Positions 9,083-17,756 of a DNA stretch of 64,000 nucleotides are shown piece by piece; positions within the stretch are counted from its first letter, which is position 1, and each line of letters opens with the position of its first letter. Source of the DNA: Paenibacillus sp. L3-i20. Lineage in GTDB: Bacteria; Bacillota; Bacilli; Paenibacillales; Paenibacillaceae. The notes under the pieces were generated by a model. The model saw only the letters and a program-made list of their open reading frames with translations. It was not told where the DNA came from and did not search any database. Position numbers and translations under genes: made by a program. The stretch spans positions 2,320,501 through 2,384,500 of the forward strand of contig NZ_BQME02000002.1 in assembly GCF_022180385.2 (NCBI RefSeq), in the 5' to 3' direction.

Positions 9083-11488
9083 ATGATGAATGAACAACTA
9101 GTGTTAATCGGAAATGGCATGGCAGGCGTAAGAACGATTGAAGAAATTTTGGAACGCAACTCCACCAAATATGAAATAACGATCATTGGCGAAGAGCCAT
9201 ACACAAACTACAATCGCATTATGTTATCCAATGTATTGCAGAAAAAGATGACGGTCGATGAGATTATTACCAATCCAATGCAATGGTACAAGGATAATGG
9301 CATTCGGCTCGTTCACCACGATCCTGCTGTACGAATAGATACAGAAAACAAACGAGTAACAACAGCAGGTGGAACATGTATAACGTATGACAAATGTATT
9401 ATTGCTACAGGTTCAAGATCCTTTATTTTACCAATTGAGGGTGCACATCTTCAAGGAGTTGTGGGCTTCCGCACGATTGACGATACCATACAAATGATTG
9501 AGAAGGCTAAAAGTTGCAAGCGAGCAGCAGTGATTGGCGGAGGATTGTTAGGCCTTGAAGCAGCCAAAGGTTTAATTGACCAAGGCATGGAGGTAACTGT
9601 TGTTCACTTGGAAAAATGGTTAATGGAAACCCAGCTAAATGAGCAAGCAGGACAACTGCTGAAAAAGGATTTGGAGCAGCAAGGCATTACGTTTTTAATG
9701 GAGAAAAAAACAGCTCGCATATTAGGAACAACTAAAGTAGAAGCACTTGAATTTAGTGACGGTACTGTTCTAGAAGCAGATTTAGTTGTGATGTCCGTTG
9801 GAATTAGACCCGTAACAGGAATAGCAAGGGAAGCTGGTTTGAACGTTGAGCGCGGAATTGTGGTCGATGATTTTATGGCGACGAGTGCTGAGAATGTCTA
9901 TGCTGTAGGTGAATGTGCCCAGCATAATCAAATGACGTATGGACTTGTGGCACCACTTTATGAACAGGCACAAGTGTTGGCGGATGTTTTGACAGATCGA
10001 GTAACTGAGGGCTATCGAGGCAGCACTGTTTCCACCTCTTTAAAGGTATCAGGTTGTGATCTCTTCTCAGCAGGAATTATCCATGAGAGTGATGATATTA
10101 AAGGAATCGAGGCTTACAATGGCTTGGCTAATAGCTATAAGAAGCTTTATATACAAAATAATAGAGTAATTGGAATTGTTCTTTATGGTGATACTTCTGA
10201 GGAAAATCGATACTATAAAATGCTGCGAGATAGGATTGATATTACGACACTCAATCCTGTGACACTGCTGGCTTCAGCGGGTGGTGAGGCAAGCATGAGT
10301 GTTGCGGATTGGGACGATGCAGATACGGTGTGCGGCTGTAATGGTGTCACGAAGGGCACAATTGTTCAAGCGATTCATGCTAAGCAATTAACATCTGTTG
10401 CAGAGGTTTCACGTTGTACAAAGGCGGGGAATTCCTGTGGCAAATGTAAATCTACCATCAGTGAACTATTAACTCATGTGATAGGAGATAAAGTTACTAA
10501 GGCCCCTACTGGTATATGTGCTTGTACTCATTTAACGAGAGACGAAATTGTACTGCAGATCCATCAAAAAGGCTTAACGACAACGAAAGAGGTATTCCAT
10601 GAGCTAAACTTCCGCAACGCTGAGGGATGCACCAAATGTCGTCCTGCAATCAATTTTTATCTTCATGTTACGTTTCCCAATGAACATATTGATGAAAAAG
10701 AATCTCGATTTGTCAATGAACGTATGCATGGCAACATTCAAAATGATGGTCGCTACTCTGTCATTCCAAGAATGCGAGGTGGACAAACAACGCCACAGCA
10801 ATTGCTCAAAATTGCACAGGTTGCAGACAAGTATCAGGTCCCGCTTGTTAAAATAACAGGCAGTCAACGCATTGGCCTATTTGGCGTAAAGAAGAAAGAT
10901 CTGCCTGAGATTTGGGAGGAACTGGATATGACATCTGCTTCCGCCTATGCCAAAGCAATGCGCTCTGTCAAAACATGTGTCGGAGCTAATTTCTGTCGAT
11001 TTGGTACGCAGGATTCCATGGGACTCGGAATTAAACTAGAGGAGCGCTTCGAGTTTATTGACACACCGCATAAGTTTAAAATGGGGATTTCTGCTTGCCC
11101 TCGCAGCTGCGTAGAGAGTGGAGTGAAAGACTTTGGTGTCATAGGCCTAGAGAACGGCTTCCAAATTTATATAGGAGGAAATGGTGGAACCGAAGTAAAG
11201 GAGGCAATTCTTCTAACAACTGTCGAGACTGAGCAAGAGGTTATTGATCTTTGTGGAGCGTTGATTCAATACTATCGCAAGACGGGAATCTATGCGGAAC
11301 GTACTGCACCATGGGTAGAAAGACTAGGTTTCGATCATATCAAATCTGTCTTGCTAGACCAGGAACAGTGCAAGAATTTACTTGCAGAACTGGATGAGGC
11401 AGTTGCTGGCAAACGCAATGATCCATGGACAACTGTTCGTGAGAATGAAAACATGGAAAAAGAACTCTATACAGTGGGGAGAAGATAA
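9083..11488 (+). CDS. nirB: NADH-dependent assimilatory-type nitrite reductase, large subunit
   Basis: Reduces nitrite to ammonium in the cytoplasm using NADH. The 801-aa product has an N-terminal FAD/NAD(P) oxidoreductase (GNGMAG, then the second Rossmann motif GGGLLGLE), two BFD-like [2Fe-2S] segments (VCGCNGVTKG with a later CGKC; ICACTHLTRDEI with CTKC), then the ferredoxin-like and sirohaem domains. Sirohaem/[4Fe-4S] ligands are visible as CVGANFC and CPRSC. Start ATG 9083 follows GAGGAGG; ATG 9086 is equally possible, and an upstream in-frame ATG at 9032 lies inside the operator. It is followed 2 nt later by nirD and then nirC. Length fits the family. Confidence 0.93.
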   Translation: MMNEQLVLIGNGMAGVRTIEEILERNSTKYEITIIGEEPYTNYNRIMLSNVLQKKMTVDEIITNPMQWYKDNGIRLVHHDPAVRIDTENKRVTTAGGTCITYDKCIIATGSRSFILPIEGAHLQGVVGFRTIDDTIQMIEKAKSCKRAAVIGGGLLGLEAAKGLIDQGMEVTVVHLEKWLMETQLNEQAGQLLKKDLEQQGITFLMEKKTARILGTTKVEALEFSDGTVLEADLVVMSVGIRPVTGIAREAGLNVERGIVVDDFMATSAENVYAVGECAQHNQMTYGLVAPLYEQAQVLADVLTDRVTEGYRGSTVSTSLKVSGCDLFSAGIIHESDDIKGIEAYNGLANSYKKLYIQNNRVIGIVLYGDTSEENRYYKMLRDRIDITTLNPVTLLASAGGEASMSVADWDDADTVCGCNGVTKGTIVQAIHAKQLTSVAEVSRCTKAGNSCGKCKSTISELLTHVIGDKVTKAPTGICACTHLTRDEIVLQIHQKGLTTTKEVFHELNFRNAEGCTKCRPAINFYLHVTFPNEHIDEKESRFVNERMHGNIQNDGRYSVIPRMRGGQTTPQQLLKIAQVADKYQVPLVKITGSQRIGLFGVKKKDLPEIWEELDMTSASAYAKAMRSVKTCVGANFCRFGTQDSMGLGIKLEERFEFIDTPHKFKMGISACPRSCVESGVKDFGVIGLENGFQIYIGGNGGTEVKEAILLTTVETEQEVIDLCGALIQYYRKTGIYAERTAPWVERLGFDHIKSVLLDQEQCKNLLAELDEAVAGKRNDPWTTVRENENMEKELYTVGRR

Positions 11489-11490
11489 CA

Positions 11491-11808
11491 ATGACTCTAG
11501 TCAAGCAAAAAGTATTTGTCGCACATTTTGATGAGATGCAGCAGCGAATTGGACGTGAGATCGTTGTAGATGGCAATAGAATCGCAGTGTTTCGCCTGCT
11601 GGATGATCGTGTTAAAGCAATTGGCGGGATTTGCCCGCATACGCAAGGTCCGCTTGCTGAAGGCATTGTTTCTGGTGAATATGTGTTCTGCCCACTTCGT
11701 GATTTCAAGGTTTCCTTGCTCGATGGAACGGTTCAAGAACCAGATGATGGATGTGTAGCAACATATGACACTTCAATTGATCATGGCAAAGTATACATCT
11801 TTGTTTAG
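11491..11808 (+). CDS. nirD: Nitrite reductase small subunit (NirD/NasE, Rieske-like)
   Basis: Partner subunit of NirB, 105 aa, a Rieske-like beta fold. The first ligand pair position reads ICPHTQGPL and retains Cys and His. The second reads FCPLRDFKV, where many Rieske proteins have Cys-Pro-Leu-His; the His codon is CGT (Arg). Either this NirD does not hold a cluster, as in NirD proteins that lack the ligands, or the substitution is a recent one-base change. It starts 2 nt after the nirB stop, so the two are co-translated. Confidence 0.88.
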   Translation: MTLVKQKVFVAHFDEMQQRIGREIVVDGNRIAVFRLLDDRVKAIGGICPHTQGPLAEGIVSGEYVFCPLRDFKVSLLDGTVQEPDDGCVATYDTSIDHGKVYIFV

Positions 11809-11865
11809 CAATTATTACACCCCAATAAATAGAAGCTTTGAACCCTATGTGAAAGAGGAATGTAT

Positions 11866-12642
11866 ATGTACAAACAAAACATAGAAACGATTGCTGAAGC
11901 AGGTGCAATAAAGCGTGATTATATGAAGCAGCAGCCGCTCGGATATTTTATTGCAACTTTATTTGCCGGAGCCTATGTCGGATTAGGTATTATTCTTATT
12001 TTTTCTCTTGGAGCACCGTTAGCTCAAGTGAGCTCGCCCTACCAATCGCTCATAATGGGAGCAAGCTTCGGGATCGCACTGACCTTAGTTATTATTGCCG
12101 GAGCAGAATTGTTTACTGGCAACAACATGATTTATACTGTCAGTACTTTATCAGGGAAAACAACGATAAAGGATACTTTGTCAAATTGGGTCATTGTATT
12201 TATCGGAAATTTGCTAGGAGCCATTATACTTGCCTTACTTGTAAAAGCATCAGGACTATTTGATACTGCACCAGCTGATCATTTAATTTTCAACTCTGCT
12301 TCCAAGAAGATGACGACCCCCTTTAGTGAATTGTTTTTTCGAGGGATACTCTGTAATTGGTTAGTTTGTTTGGCCATTTGGATGAGTATGCGTTTAAAAA
12401 GCGAAGGAGCAAAAATGTTCGCCATATGGTGGTGCCTATTTGCTTTTATTGGCAGCGGATATGAGCATAGTGTTGCAAATATGACGCTTCTAAGCGTTGC
12501 AATGCTGCTGCCTAATCATCCTGAAGCCATTAATCTAGCAGGCTGGCTTCATAATATGCTGCCTGTCACACTTGGAAATATGGTCGGAGGTATATTGTTT
12601 GTAGGCTTGGCATATTGGAGAATTTCACCCGTACGAAAATGA
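11866..12642 (+). CDS. nirC: Formate/nitrite transporter family protein
   Basis: Membrane channel of 258 aa, six hydrophobic segments, expected to move nitrite across the membrane for NirBD. Family features include the GAELFTGNN segment after the third helix and GSGYEHSVANM later. ATG 11866 is better spaced from GAGG than the in-frame ATG at 11860. It ends the nitrite cassette: three genes run the same way from the promoter near 9.0 kb. IS3 debris begins immediately at its 3' end, and the last codons overlap the debris by a few bases, so the native C-terminus may be slightly altered. Confidence 0.9.
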   Translation: MYKQNIETIAEAGAIKRDYMKQQPLGYFIATLFAGAYVGLGIILIFSLGAPLAQVSSPYQSLIMGASFGIALTLVIIAGAELFTGNNMIYTVSTLSGKTTIKDTLSNWVIVFIGNLLGAIILALLVKASGLFDTAPADHLIFNSASKKMTTPFSELFFRGILCNWLVCLAIWMSMRLKSEGAKMFAIWWCLFAFIGSGYEHSVANMTLLSVAMLLPNHPEAINLAGWLHNMLPVTLGNMVGGILFVGLAYWRISPVRK

Positions 12643-12896
12643 GTTTGGTTAGCGAATTCTGTTTTGAAAAGTTTGAAAGTAGCTTCCGCTACAGCGTTAT
12701 CGTAGGGACAGTCCTTTCTACTAAGGGATCTAGTGATGCCAAATGTTTTCAATGCATCGGTAACAAGTTCTGCATTCTTCTTTGAACCGCTGCTAAAGCC
12801 TATGATTTCACGGTTAAAGAGATCTATAAATAAGCATACGTAATGCCATCTGCCAGCTACACGTACGTAGGTTAGATCGCTGACGACAACAGCAAG
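12640..12896 (-). pseudogene. IS3-family orfB (rve integrase core) remnant with internal deletion
   Basis: The minus strand encodes an in-frame piece of an IS150-type transposase: VVSDLTYVRVAGRWHYV, DLFNREIIGFSSG, then FGITRSLSRKDCPYDNA and VAEATFKLFKTEF. The first catalytic Asp and the final Glu (AVAEAT) are present. The stretch that usually carries the second Asp (HTDRG-like) is missing between ELVTDAL and KTFGITRS, suggesting an in-frame deletion. Both ends are truncated, so it is inactive. It abuts the nirC stop. Confidence 0.75.
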
Positions 12897-12969
12897 AACT
12901 GCTTACATTAGCGATGAACAGGTATTGAAGCAATTCCTCCAAAGGCTTATCCAAACAATCAAAGTATTC

Positions 12970-12996
12970 GAGGATTGGAATATATCTCCAATCCTC
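12970..12996. other. Hairpin in gene-free stretch 12.90-13.22 kb
   Basis: GAGGATTGGA at 12970-12979 pairs perfectly with TCCAATCCTC at 12987-12996. No T-run follows on either strand, so it is not a good intrinsic terminator. The rest of 12.90-13.22 kb holds the detached rlmD-like tail (13019-13072) and the cytolysin leader; I see no gene in it. Confidence 0.4.
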
Positions 12997-13018
12997 TCCA
13001 TTCGAATTAAGATACAGT

Positions 13019-13072
13019 TTATTGGACTGTATCATTTCTTTCAAATCTCACTATCACCTCCACATGTTTAGA
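13019..13072 (-). pseudogene. Detached rlmD-like C-terminal tail (boundary B)
   Basis: The minus strand reads SKHVEVIVRFERNDTVQ then TAA at 13019-13021, without an upstream gene body. CTCCACATGT at 13058-13067 matches the rlmD 3'-end motif exactly and in the same frame. The distance from His to stop is 45 nt, identical to the tail at 8910-8963. It lies between the nitrite cassette and the cytolysin gene. A displaced rlmD 3' end is the best explanation, but it is inference. Confidence 0.5.
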
Positions 13073-13225
13073 GTAGAAAGTATGAACAACCTAAAAGATG
13101 TACTCCCCCATATGGATCAATCTACAGATTACTTCGGAAATTGTCGATATAATTAGTATTCCACAAAATATGTAACGTGATCAGAACTGATTGACGTTAT
13201 ACTCACATCTCAGGGGGGACATCTT

Positions 13226-14761
13226 ATGAAGGTTCGAAATCATGCTAGAATTATAAAATTAATCGCTATTGTATCTGTTATTTTCGCTACTGTACATTTT
13301 CCAGTTACCTCCTATGCCGAAACCGTTAATTCTAGTTTAGTCAGTGAAACAAGCAACTCCAATGACATTAATACCGGTATAGCAAACTTAGACTACAATA
13401 ATAACGATATTTTAGCAGTAAGTGGTGATGAGATAGCTAGTTTCGTTCCAAAAGAAGGAATGAATTCAAATGGCAAATTTGTAGTCGTAGAACGTAACAA
13501 AAAGTCACTTTCAACTTCTCCAATAGATATTTCAATTATTGACTCTATGGCTAATCGCACTTTCCCAGGAGCATTACAACTTGCAAATCAATCTTTTGCA
13601 GAAAATAAACCTAGTATATTACTTGCACCTAGAAAACCTTTGACTATTAGTATTGATTTGCCAGGTTTAAAAAATGAAAATTCAATTACTGTGAATAGTC
13701 CAACATACGGTAATGTGTCTGGAGCAGTAGATGAGCTTGTATCTCAATGGAGCGATAAGTACTCAGCAACCCACACTTTACCTGCACGATTACAGTACGC
13801 AGAATCAATGGTTTATAGCAAATCTCAAATTGGAAGTACTCTGAGCGTTAACGCTAACTATCTTGATTCTACATTAGGAATTGACTTTAATGCGATTGCT
13901 AGTGGAGAGAAAAAAGTGATGGTCGCGGCATATAAACAAATATTTTATACGGTAAATGCGGAACTACCTAACGATCCATCAGATCTGTTTGATGCTAGTG
14001 TTACTTTTAACGATTTACAACGTAAAGGGGTAAGTGATCAATCCCCACCTGTTATGGTATCAAATGTAGCTTATGGTAGAACCATTTATGTGAAATTAGA
14101 AACAACCTCTAAGAGCAAAGACGTACAAGCAGCATTTAAAGCCTTGCTTCAGAATACTGCCAATGCAGAAGCGAAATCCGAGTACAAGAATATTTTTGAA
14201 GACAGTTCCTTTACAGCTGTAGTATTAGGCGGCGATTCGCAAAAGCATAACAAGGTCGTTACAAAAGACTTTAGTGAAATCCGTAATATCATTAAAGATA
14301 ATGCGGAATTCAGTCTAAAGAATCCAGCATATCCAATTTCATACACAAGTGTTTTCTTAAAAGATAATGCAATTGCAGCCGTTCATAACAATACAGATTA
14401 TATTGAGACTACAGCTACAGAATATTCTAAAGGTAAAATATCGCTTGGTCATTATGGCTGGTATGTCGCTCAATTTGATGTATCCTGGGATGAAGTTTCT
14501 TATGATGAAAAGGGTGAGGAAGTACTAACACATAGAAAGTGGGAAGGAAGCAACCAAGACAGAACAGCTCCTTTCACTACAGTCATTCCTCTGCCACCTA
14601 ATGCAAAAAATATAAGGATTTTTGCGAAAGAAGCTACCGGCCTTGCTTGGGAGTGGTGGAGAACCGTAATTGATGAGTATAATGTTCCATTATCTAGTGA
14701 GATTAAAGTTGAAATTGGAGGAACGACATTAAACCCAACAGGTGGTATTACATTTAATTAG
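13226..14761 (+). CDS. Cholesterol-dependent cytolysin (alveolysin-like), cysteine-less undecapeptide
   Basis: Secreted pore-forming protein of 511 aa that would bind membrane cholesterol and oligomerise. The signal peptide is at residues 1-30 (hydrophobic run then SYAET). The mature part matches domains 1-4 of the family. The C-terminal undecapeptide at 469-479 reads [11 protein letters not shown], so the usual Cys is Ala470, which should make activity independent of thiol reduction. The cholesterol-recognition Thr-Leu pair is kept (Thr501-Leu502). Start ATG follows GGGGGG. It stands alone, between two rlmD-like tails (13.06 and 14.87 kb), with a strong terminator after it. A relationship to alveolysin or other Firmicute cytolysins is family knowledge; activity is untested. 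Confidence 0.94.
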   Translation: MKVRNHARIIKLIAIVSVIFATVHFPVTSYAETVNSSLVSETSNSNDINTGIANLDYNNNDILAVSGDEIASFVPKEGMNSNGKFVVVERNKKSLSTSPIDISIIDSMANRTFPGALQLANQSFAENKPSILLAPRKPLTISIDLPGLKNENSITVNSPTYGNVSGAVDELVSQWSDKYSATHTLPARLQYAESMVYSKSQIGSTLSVNANYLDSTLGIDFNAIASGEKKVMVAAYKQIFYTVNAELPNDPSDLFDASVTFNDLQRKGVSDQSPPVMVSNVAYGRTIYVKLETTSKSKDVQAAFKALLQNTANAEAKSEYKNIFEDSSFTAVVLGGDSQKHNKVVTKDFSEIRNIIKDNAEFSLKNPAYPISYTSVFLKDNAIAAVHNNTDYIETTATEYSKGKISLGHYGWYVAQFDVSWDEVSYDEKGEEVLTHRKWEGSNQDRTAPFTTVIPLPPNAKNIRIFAKEATGLAWEWWRTVIDEYNVPLSSEIKVEIGGTTLNPTGGITFN

Positions 14762-14771
14762 TTGTGAACAT

Positions 14772-14818
14772 AAACGGCTGAAATCCTTTTTATTAAGGAC
14801 TTCAGCCGTTTCTCTTTT
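14772..14818. terminator. Intrinsic terminator, bidirectional
   Basis: AAACGGCTGAA (14772-14782) pairs with TTCAGCCGTTT (14801-14811), extended by an inner CCTT/AAGG pairing, and is followed by TCTCTTTTTC. It ends the cytolysin transcript. Before element insertion it would also have lain just past an rlmD stop, between convergent genes. Confidence 0.85.
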
Positions 14819-14831
14819 TCTTATGTTTGAA

Positions 14832-14881
14832 TTATGAATCCCCCGCCCATTTAAGTAACACTGTACACTCTACATGTGTCG
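14832..14881 (-). pseudogene. Detached rlmD 3' tail and attachment-site core (boundary C)
   Basis: The minus strand encodes THVECTVLLKWAGDS and TAA (14832-14834), closely matching the RlmD C-terminus THVECCSLLVRKD at 23.41-23.45 kb. The 17-bp stretch 14865-14881 is 16/17 identical to 23438-23454. It lies 19 bp from the end of a large serine recombinase gene. This is the expected product of element integration into the rlmD 3' end: the intact gene received a new tail and this original tail was left at the far junction. Confidence 0.75.
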
Positions 14882-14899
14882 AGTGTCGGTCACTGTAAT

Positions 14900-16381
14900 T
14901 TAAGCCGTAAGAAGAGCGGTGGCGGCAAACTTATAATGAATGTTCACCGAGCCATCCGCTTGAACATCAATCTTATTAACAAACCGATGAACCATTTCGG
15001 GCGTCAGTTCACCCAACTTCATGAACTGCTTGAGTTCTTTCTTCAATCGAACGATACTTTCCCCTGTACTGTTGTTACCTTGTAGAGACTGGAAGCCTTT
15101 TAACTGGTCTTGTAGGTTATACAGTTCTGCATTCCCACTCTTTGTTGCTTCCTTATAGTCGGTCTCAGTAATCGTGCCACTTGCTAACAGTCTAATTAAC
15201 CCTGTTTTTTGTTCCTTTAACTTCTCAATGCACTTCAATAATAACTGTTTTTGCTTCTCTGCTTGCTTATTTGCTTGCAAGGTCTTTACCTCTAGCCGTA
15301 CCATAACGTCTTTCTCATTAAGGCTCTCCACACTTTTGCGAATGTCAGCGAGGATAACCCCAATGAGTTCCTTTTCCTTCACGCTATGCTGACTACATAC
15401 GTGTTTTCCATGCTTATAGTAATTGCCACATACATAGCCTTTGCGATATTGGACGTACCATTGAGCCTTCCCACAATCGGCACAGAAAAGATAGTTTGTA
15501 AAAAGATGTTTCTTAGCCTTGGGCTTTGCTTGTTGCCGCTTTCGATCCTCCATATATTGCTGTATGGCTTCAAAGTCCTCTCTTGAGATAAGGGCTTGGT
15601 GGGCGTTTTCAGTAATGATTTGCTTTTCCTTTGGGATTTCTTCACGTACCTTTGACGTAACGCTTACTGTTGTTTGTCTTCCTTGAACTAAGTCACCAAT
15701 GTAATGAGGGTTAGTCAAGATTTTCTTAATAGAAGTACCTTGCCAGTATAGCCCTGCATTTTTCTTACCGATAACTTGGGCAGGTGTTGGACATCCTTCA
15801 CGGGTCAAAGTACGTGCTATTGCATCAAATCCCTTGCCTTCTAAGTACATTCGGAATATCCTCTTTACAATGTTCGGTGAGTCATCCTCAAGCTTACCGC
15901 TATTCAGTCTGTATCCATACGGTGGTACAGACCCTTTAAACTCGCCTTTCCTCGCCTTACTGCTAAGGGCGGCTTTAATTCTAGTTGATGTACGTTGTGA
16001 CTCCTGCTCATACATCCAAGCATAAAGCCCAAACATTTCACCTTTACCCTCAATAGTGTTAATTGCATTATCTAATGTGACGATGTCAATTCGGTTGTCC
16101 CTAGCCATATCTCTAATTTGATAGGACAGCCCACCGTTACGAGCAAGGCGTGAGAGTTCTTTTGCAACAATAACATCAAATTTTCTTTCCTTAGCATCCT
16201 GTATTAGACGTTGCAAATGTTCTCTCTTGCTAGTTGTCCCACTTTCAACGTCTATGTAGAAGTCAAATACATCCCAACCCTTATCCTCTAGGTACTGGAA
16301 GAACAAACTTCTCTGATTCTCTAATGACGTTTTTTGTTCTTCTTTATCTGTCGATACTCGAATATAAACTGCACATCTCAT
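14900..16381 (-). CDS. Large serine recombinase (site-specific integrase)
   Basis: Integrase of 493 aa. The N-terminal resolvase domain has VYIRVST (catalytic Ser10) and the conserved Arg in ELSRLARN. A recombinase domain follows (about 160-260, PPYGYRLNSG), then a zinc ribbon (CADCGKAQWY with CGNYYKHGKHVC, about 315-345) and a long coiled-coil C-terminal region, as in phage and ICE integrases. It sits at the end of an 8.6-kb element, pointing at boundary C. Start ATG lies 2 nt after a 51-codon ORF, implying co-translation. It is the likely enzyme for integration at the rlmD 3' end. Confidence 0.93.
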   Translation of the reverse strand: MRCAVYIRVSTDKEEQKTSLENQRSLFFQYLEDKGWDVFDFYIDVESGTTSKREHLQRLIQDAKERKFDVIVAKELSRLARNGGLSYQIRDMARDNRIDIVTLDNAINTIEGKGEMFGLYAWMYEQESQRTSTRIKAALSSKARKGEFKGSVPPYGYRLNSGKLEDDSPNIVKRIFRMYLEGKGFDAIARTLTREGCPTPAQVIGKKNAGLYWQGTSIKKILTNPHYIGDLVQGRQTTVSVTSKVREEIPKEKQIITENAHQALISREDFEAIQQYMEDRKRQQAKPKAKKHLFTNYLFCADCGKAQWYVQYRKGYVCGNYYKHGKHVCSQHSVKEKELIGVILADIRKSVESLNEKDVMVRLEVKTLQANKQAEKQKQLLLKCIEKLKEQKTGLIRLLASGTITETDYKEATKSGNAELYNLQDQLKGFQSLQGNNSTGESIVRLKKELKQFMKLGELTPEMVHRFVNKIDVQADGSVNIHYKFAATALLTA

Positions 16382-16383
16382 AG

Positions 16384-16539
16384 TTACGCAACCCCTTCAC
16401 TATGAGATGTATTGGCGTTACCTTTATTATACTGGAAAGCTACTTCTTGTTCTATTAATCTGTCAATCTCCGAGTTAATAAGCGGCATAAGCAGTTCATG
16501 AAATGATATTGCATCTCCATAAGTTCTTTCAACTTTCAT
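16384..16539 (-). CDS. Small protein of 51 aa upstream of the serine recombinase
   Basis: ATG 16539 follows GGGAGGA at about 6 nt. The product begins MKVERTYGDAISFHELLMPL and contains an acidic helix with EIDRLIEQE. Its stop is 2 nt from the recombinase ATG, so the pair is probably one transcript. I do not recognise the family. Position suggests an accessory such as a recombination directionality factor or a small regulator, but nothing in the sequence proves it. Confidence 0.6.
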   Translation of the reverse strand: MKVERTYGDAISFHELLMPLINSEIDRLIEQEVAFQYNKGNANTSHSEGVA

Positions 16540-16952
16540 ATGTGAATCCTCCCTGAGCGTTGTCAGGCTAACAATCGCGACAGGGCATTAAATAGTTGCG
16601 ATTTTTTTGTTTTAGCAAATTTACTTGAGTCTGGTGACATTACAAACGAGCAGACTATCAATACCGACAGCATAATCGATAATACAACCTAATTAGCCCA
16701 TTTATCAGAATCCGATTTTCAAAATATTGCTAGATTCAATCAAGCAATTACTATCCTGTTAACTTACAGTTATCCCCTTGTTTCTCCTGAAAAAGGTTAC
16801 CTTTGTTCTCTGTCCCCTTCCCGAACTAAAATGACCCGTATTTATCAGATAATTATTGATTTTAAGTTTTTTCTACGAGTCTTCGTTAAACTTACCGCCT
16901 GATTACTTATATTGTGTTTGTAACTAATTCACAACCGAAGGGGACGGTCTTC
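16540..16952. other. Control region between divergent recombinase and excisionase-type genes
   Basis: A 413-bp gene-free stretch with divergent genes on either side. AATCGCGAC (16574-16582) and GTTGCGATT flank a loop and are followed by TTTTTTTG, giving a terminator-like hairpin on the plus strand near 16574-16610. The remainder is AT-rich and should hold divergent promoters, but I could not fix -35/-10 pairs convincingly. Confidence 0.45.
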
Positions 16953-17129
16953 ATGGAACGCTTATTCACCATCAAAGAAGCAATGGAAATCCTAAATCTT
17001 TCGTACACCACGGTGTACGGCATGTGTAATAATGCTACTCTCCCTAGCGTTAAGGTAGGCGGTAGTATTCGTATTCCTCAAGAGTCACTTCGTAACTTCA
17101 TTCTCAATAACACTAAGGGAGGTCTGTAA
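16953..17129 (+). CDS. Excisionase-family (HTH_17) DNA-binding protein
   Basis: A 58-aa MerR-like winged-helix protein: FTIKEAMEILNLSYTTVYGM, then PSVKVGGSIRIPQESL, the typical excisionase-family layout. ATG 16953 has AAGGGG about 9 nt upstream. It is the first of three such small genes spaced 1-2 nt apart. Expected roles are control of recombination direction or repression of the element's genes. Confidence 0.8.
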   Translation: MERLFTIKEAMEILNLSYTTVYGMCNNATLPSVKVGGSIRIPQESLRNFILNNTKGGL

Positions 17130-17130
17130 C

Positions 17131-17334
17131 GTGGATGACATGAAAACGTTTCTAGGCCGCTTATACTCCGCCGATGAAGTAGCAAAGATGTTGAACATTG
17201 AAAAGGTCACTTGCTACAAATGGCTCAACGAGGGACGGATTAAAGCAATGAAGTTAAGCGGTTCACTATGGAGAATACGAGAAGCTGACTTAAGAGCCTT
17301 CGTAGAGCACTCTATTAATGAAGGGAGACGGTAA
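17131..17334 (+). CDS. Excisionase-family (HTH_17) DNA-binding protein
   Basis: A 67-aa protein related to the gene before it: LYSADEVAKMLNIEKVTCYK, then MKLSGSLWRIREADLRAF. Likely start is GTG 17131, preceded by GGGAGG; ATG 17140 is an alternative. The 1-nt gap to its upstream neighbour points to one operon. Binding to the element's recombination or control sites is inferred from family. Confidence 0.78.
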   Translation: MDDMKTFLGRLYSADEVAKMLNIEKVTCYKWLNEGRIKAMKLSGSLWRIREADLRAFVEHSINEGRR

Positions 17335-17336
17335 TC

Positions 17337-17576
17337 ATGGATAGGCTTTACACACTAGCGACTATTGCTCATAAACTATCGGCTTCTAATCGCGGTCGGC
17401 TCGTAAGTGAGGATACCGTAATGTCTTGGGTAAGGAACGGTTCATTACAAGCTGAGCGAGTACCCCCTAACAAGCGAGGATATGGTCGATACCCCTACTT
17501 GGTTGAGGAAGCCCACCTAGTAAAAGTGCTTAATGATAAGGGATACGATTCTTCGCTTATCGTGTCGAATACATAG
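17337..17576 (+). CDS. Third small HTH protein of the excisionase-like cluster
   Basis: A 79-aa protein with TIAHKLSASNRGRLVSEDTV, MSWVRNGSLQAERV and GRYPYLVEEAHLVKVL, resembling a winged helix with an insertion after the first helix. Start ATG follows AAGGGAGA. It closes the three-gene cluster and precedes the Rep-like gene by 180 nt. Function by analogy is DNA binding; specific role unknown. Confidence 0.65.
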   Translation: MDRLYTLATIAHKLSASNRGRLVSEDTVMSWVRNGSLQAERVPPNKRGYGRYPYLVEEAHLVKVLNDKGYDSSLIVSNT

Positions 17577-17611
17577 TTACGCCGACTCAACTGCTTCAAT
17601 AATGCAAGAAA

Positions 17612-17636
17612 GCCCCTGCTGAGTGAAGGCAGGGGC
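17612..17636. other. GC-rich hairpin upstream of the Rep-like gene
   Basis: GCCCCTGC (17612-17619) pairs exactly with GCAGGGGC (17629-17636). There is no T-run on the plus strand, so it is a weak terminator candidate. It could instead control the Rep-like gene, which begins 120 nt later. Confidence 0.45.
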
Positions 17637-17756
17637 AATAAAGAAAGGACGTGCCTTTATTATAAGCACTTCCCTTCGCAACTAAACGCCCACATGCAAC
17701 GATTACTATAGCATGAGGGTTTTTTTACACTCTAAAAACAAAAGGGGGATACTTGC

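Noticed and set aside
12814-13044. 76-codon minus-strand ORF near the cytolysin
   Set aside because: Its end runs into the IS3 debris in another frame and its start overlaps the rlmD-like tail; no family match and no good ribosome site.
17612-17636. GC hairpin as a full intrinsic terminator
   Set aside because: No T-run follows on either strand, so it is listed only as a hairpin.
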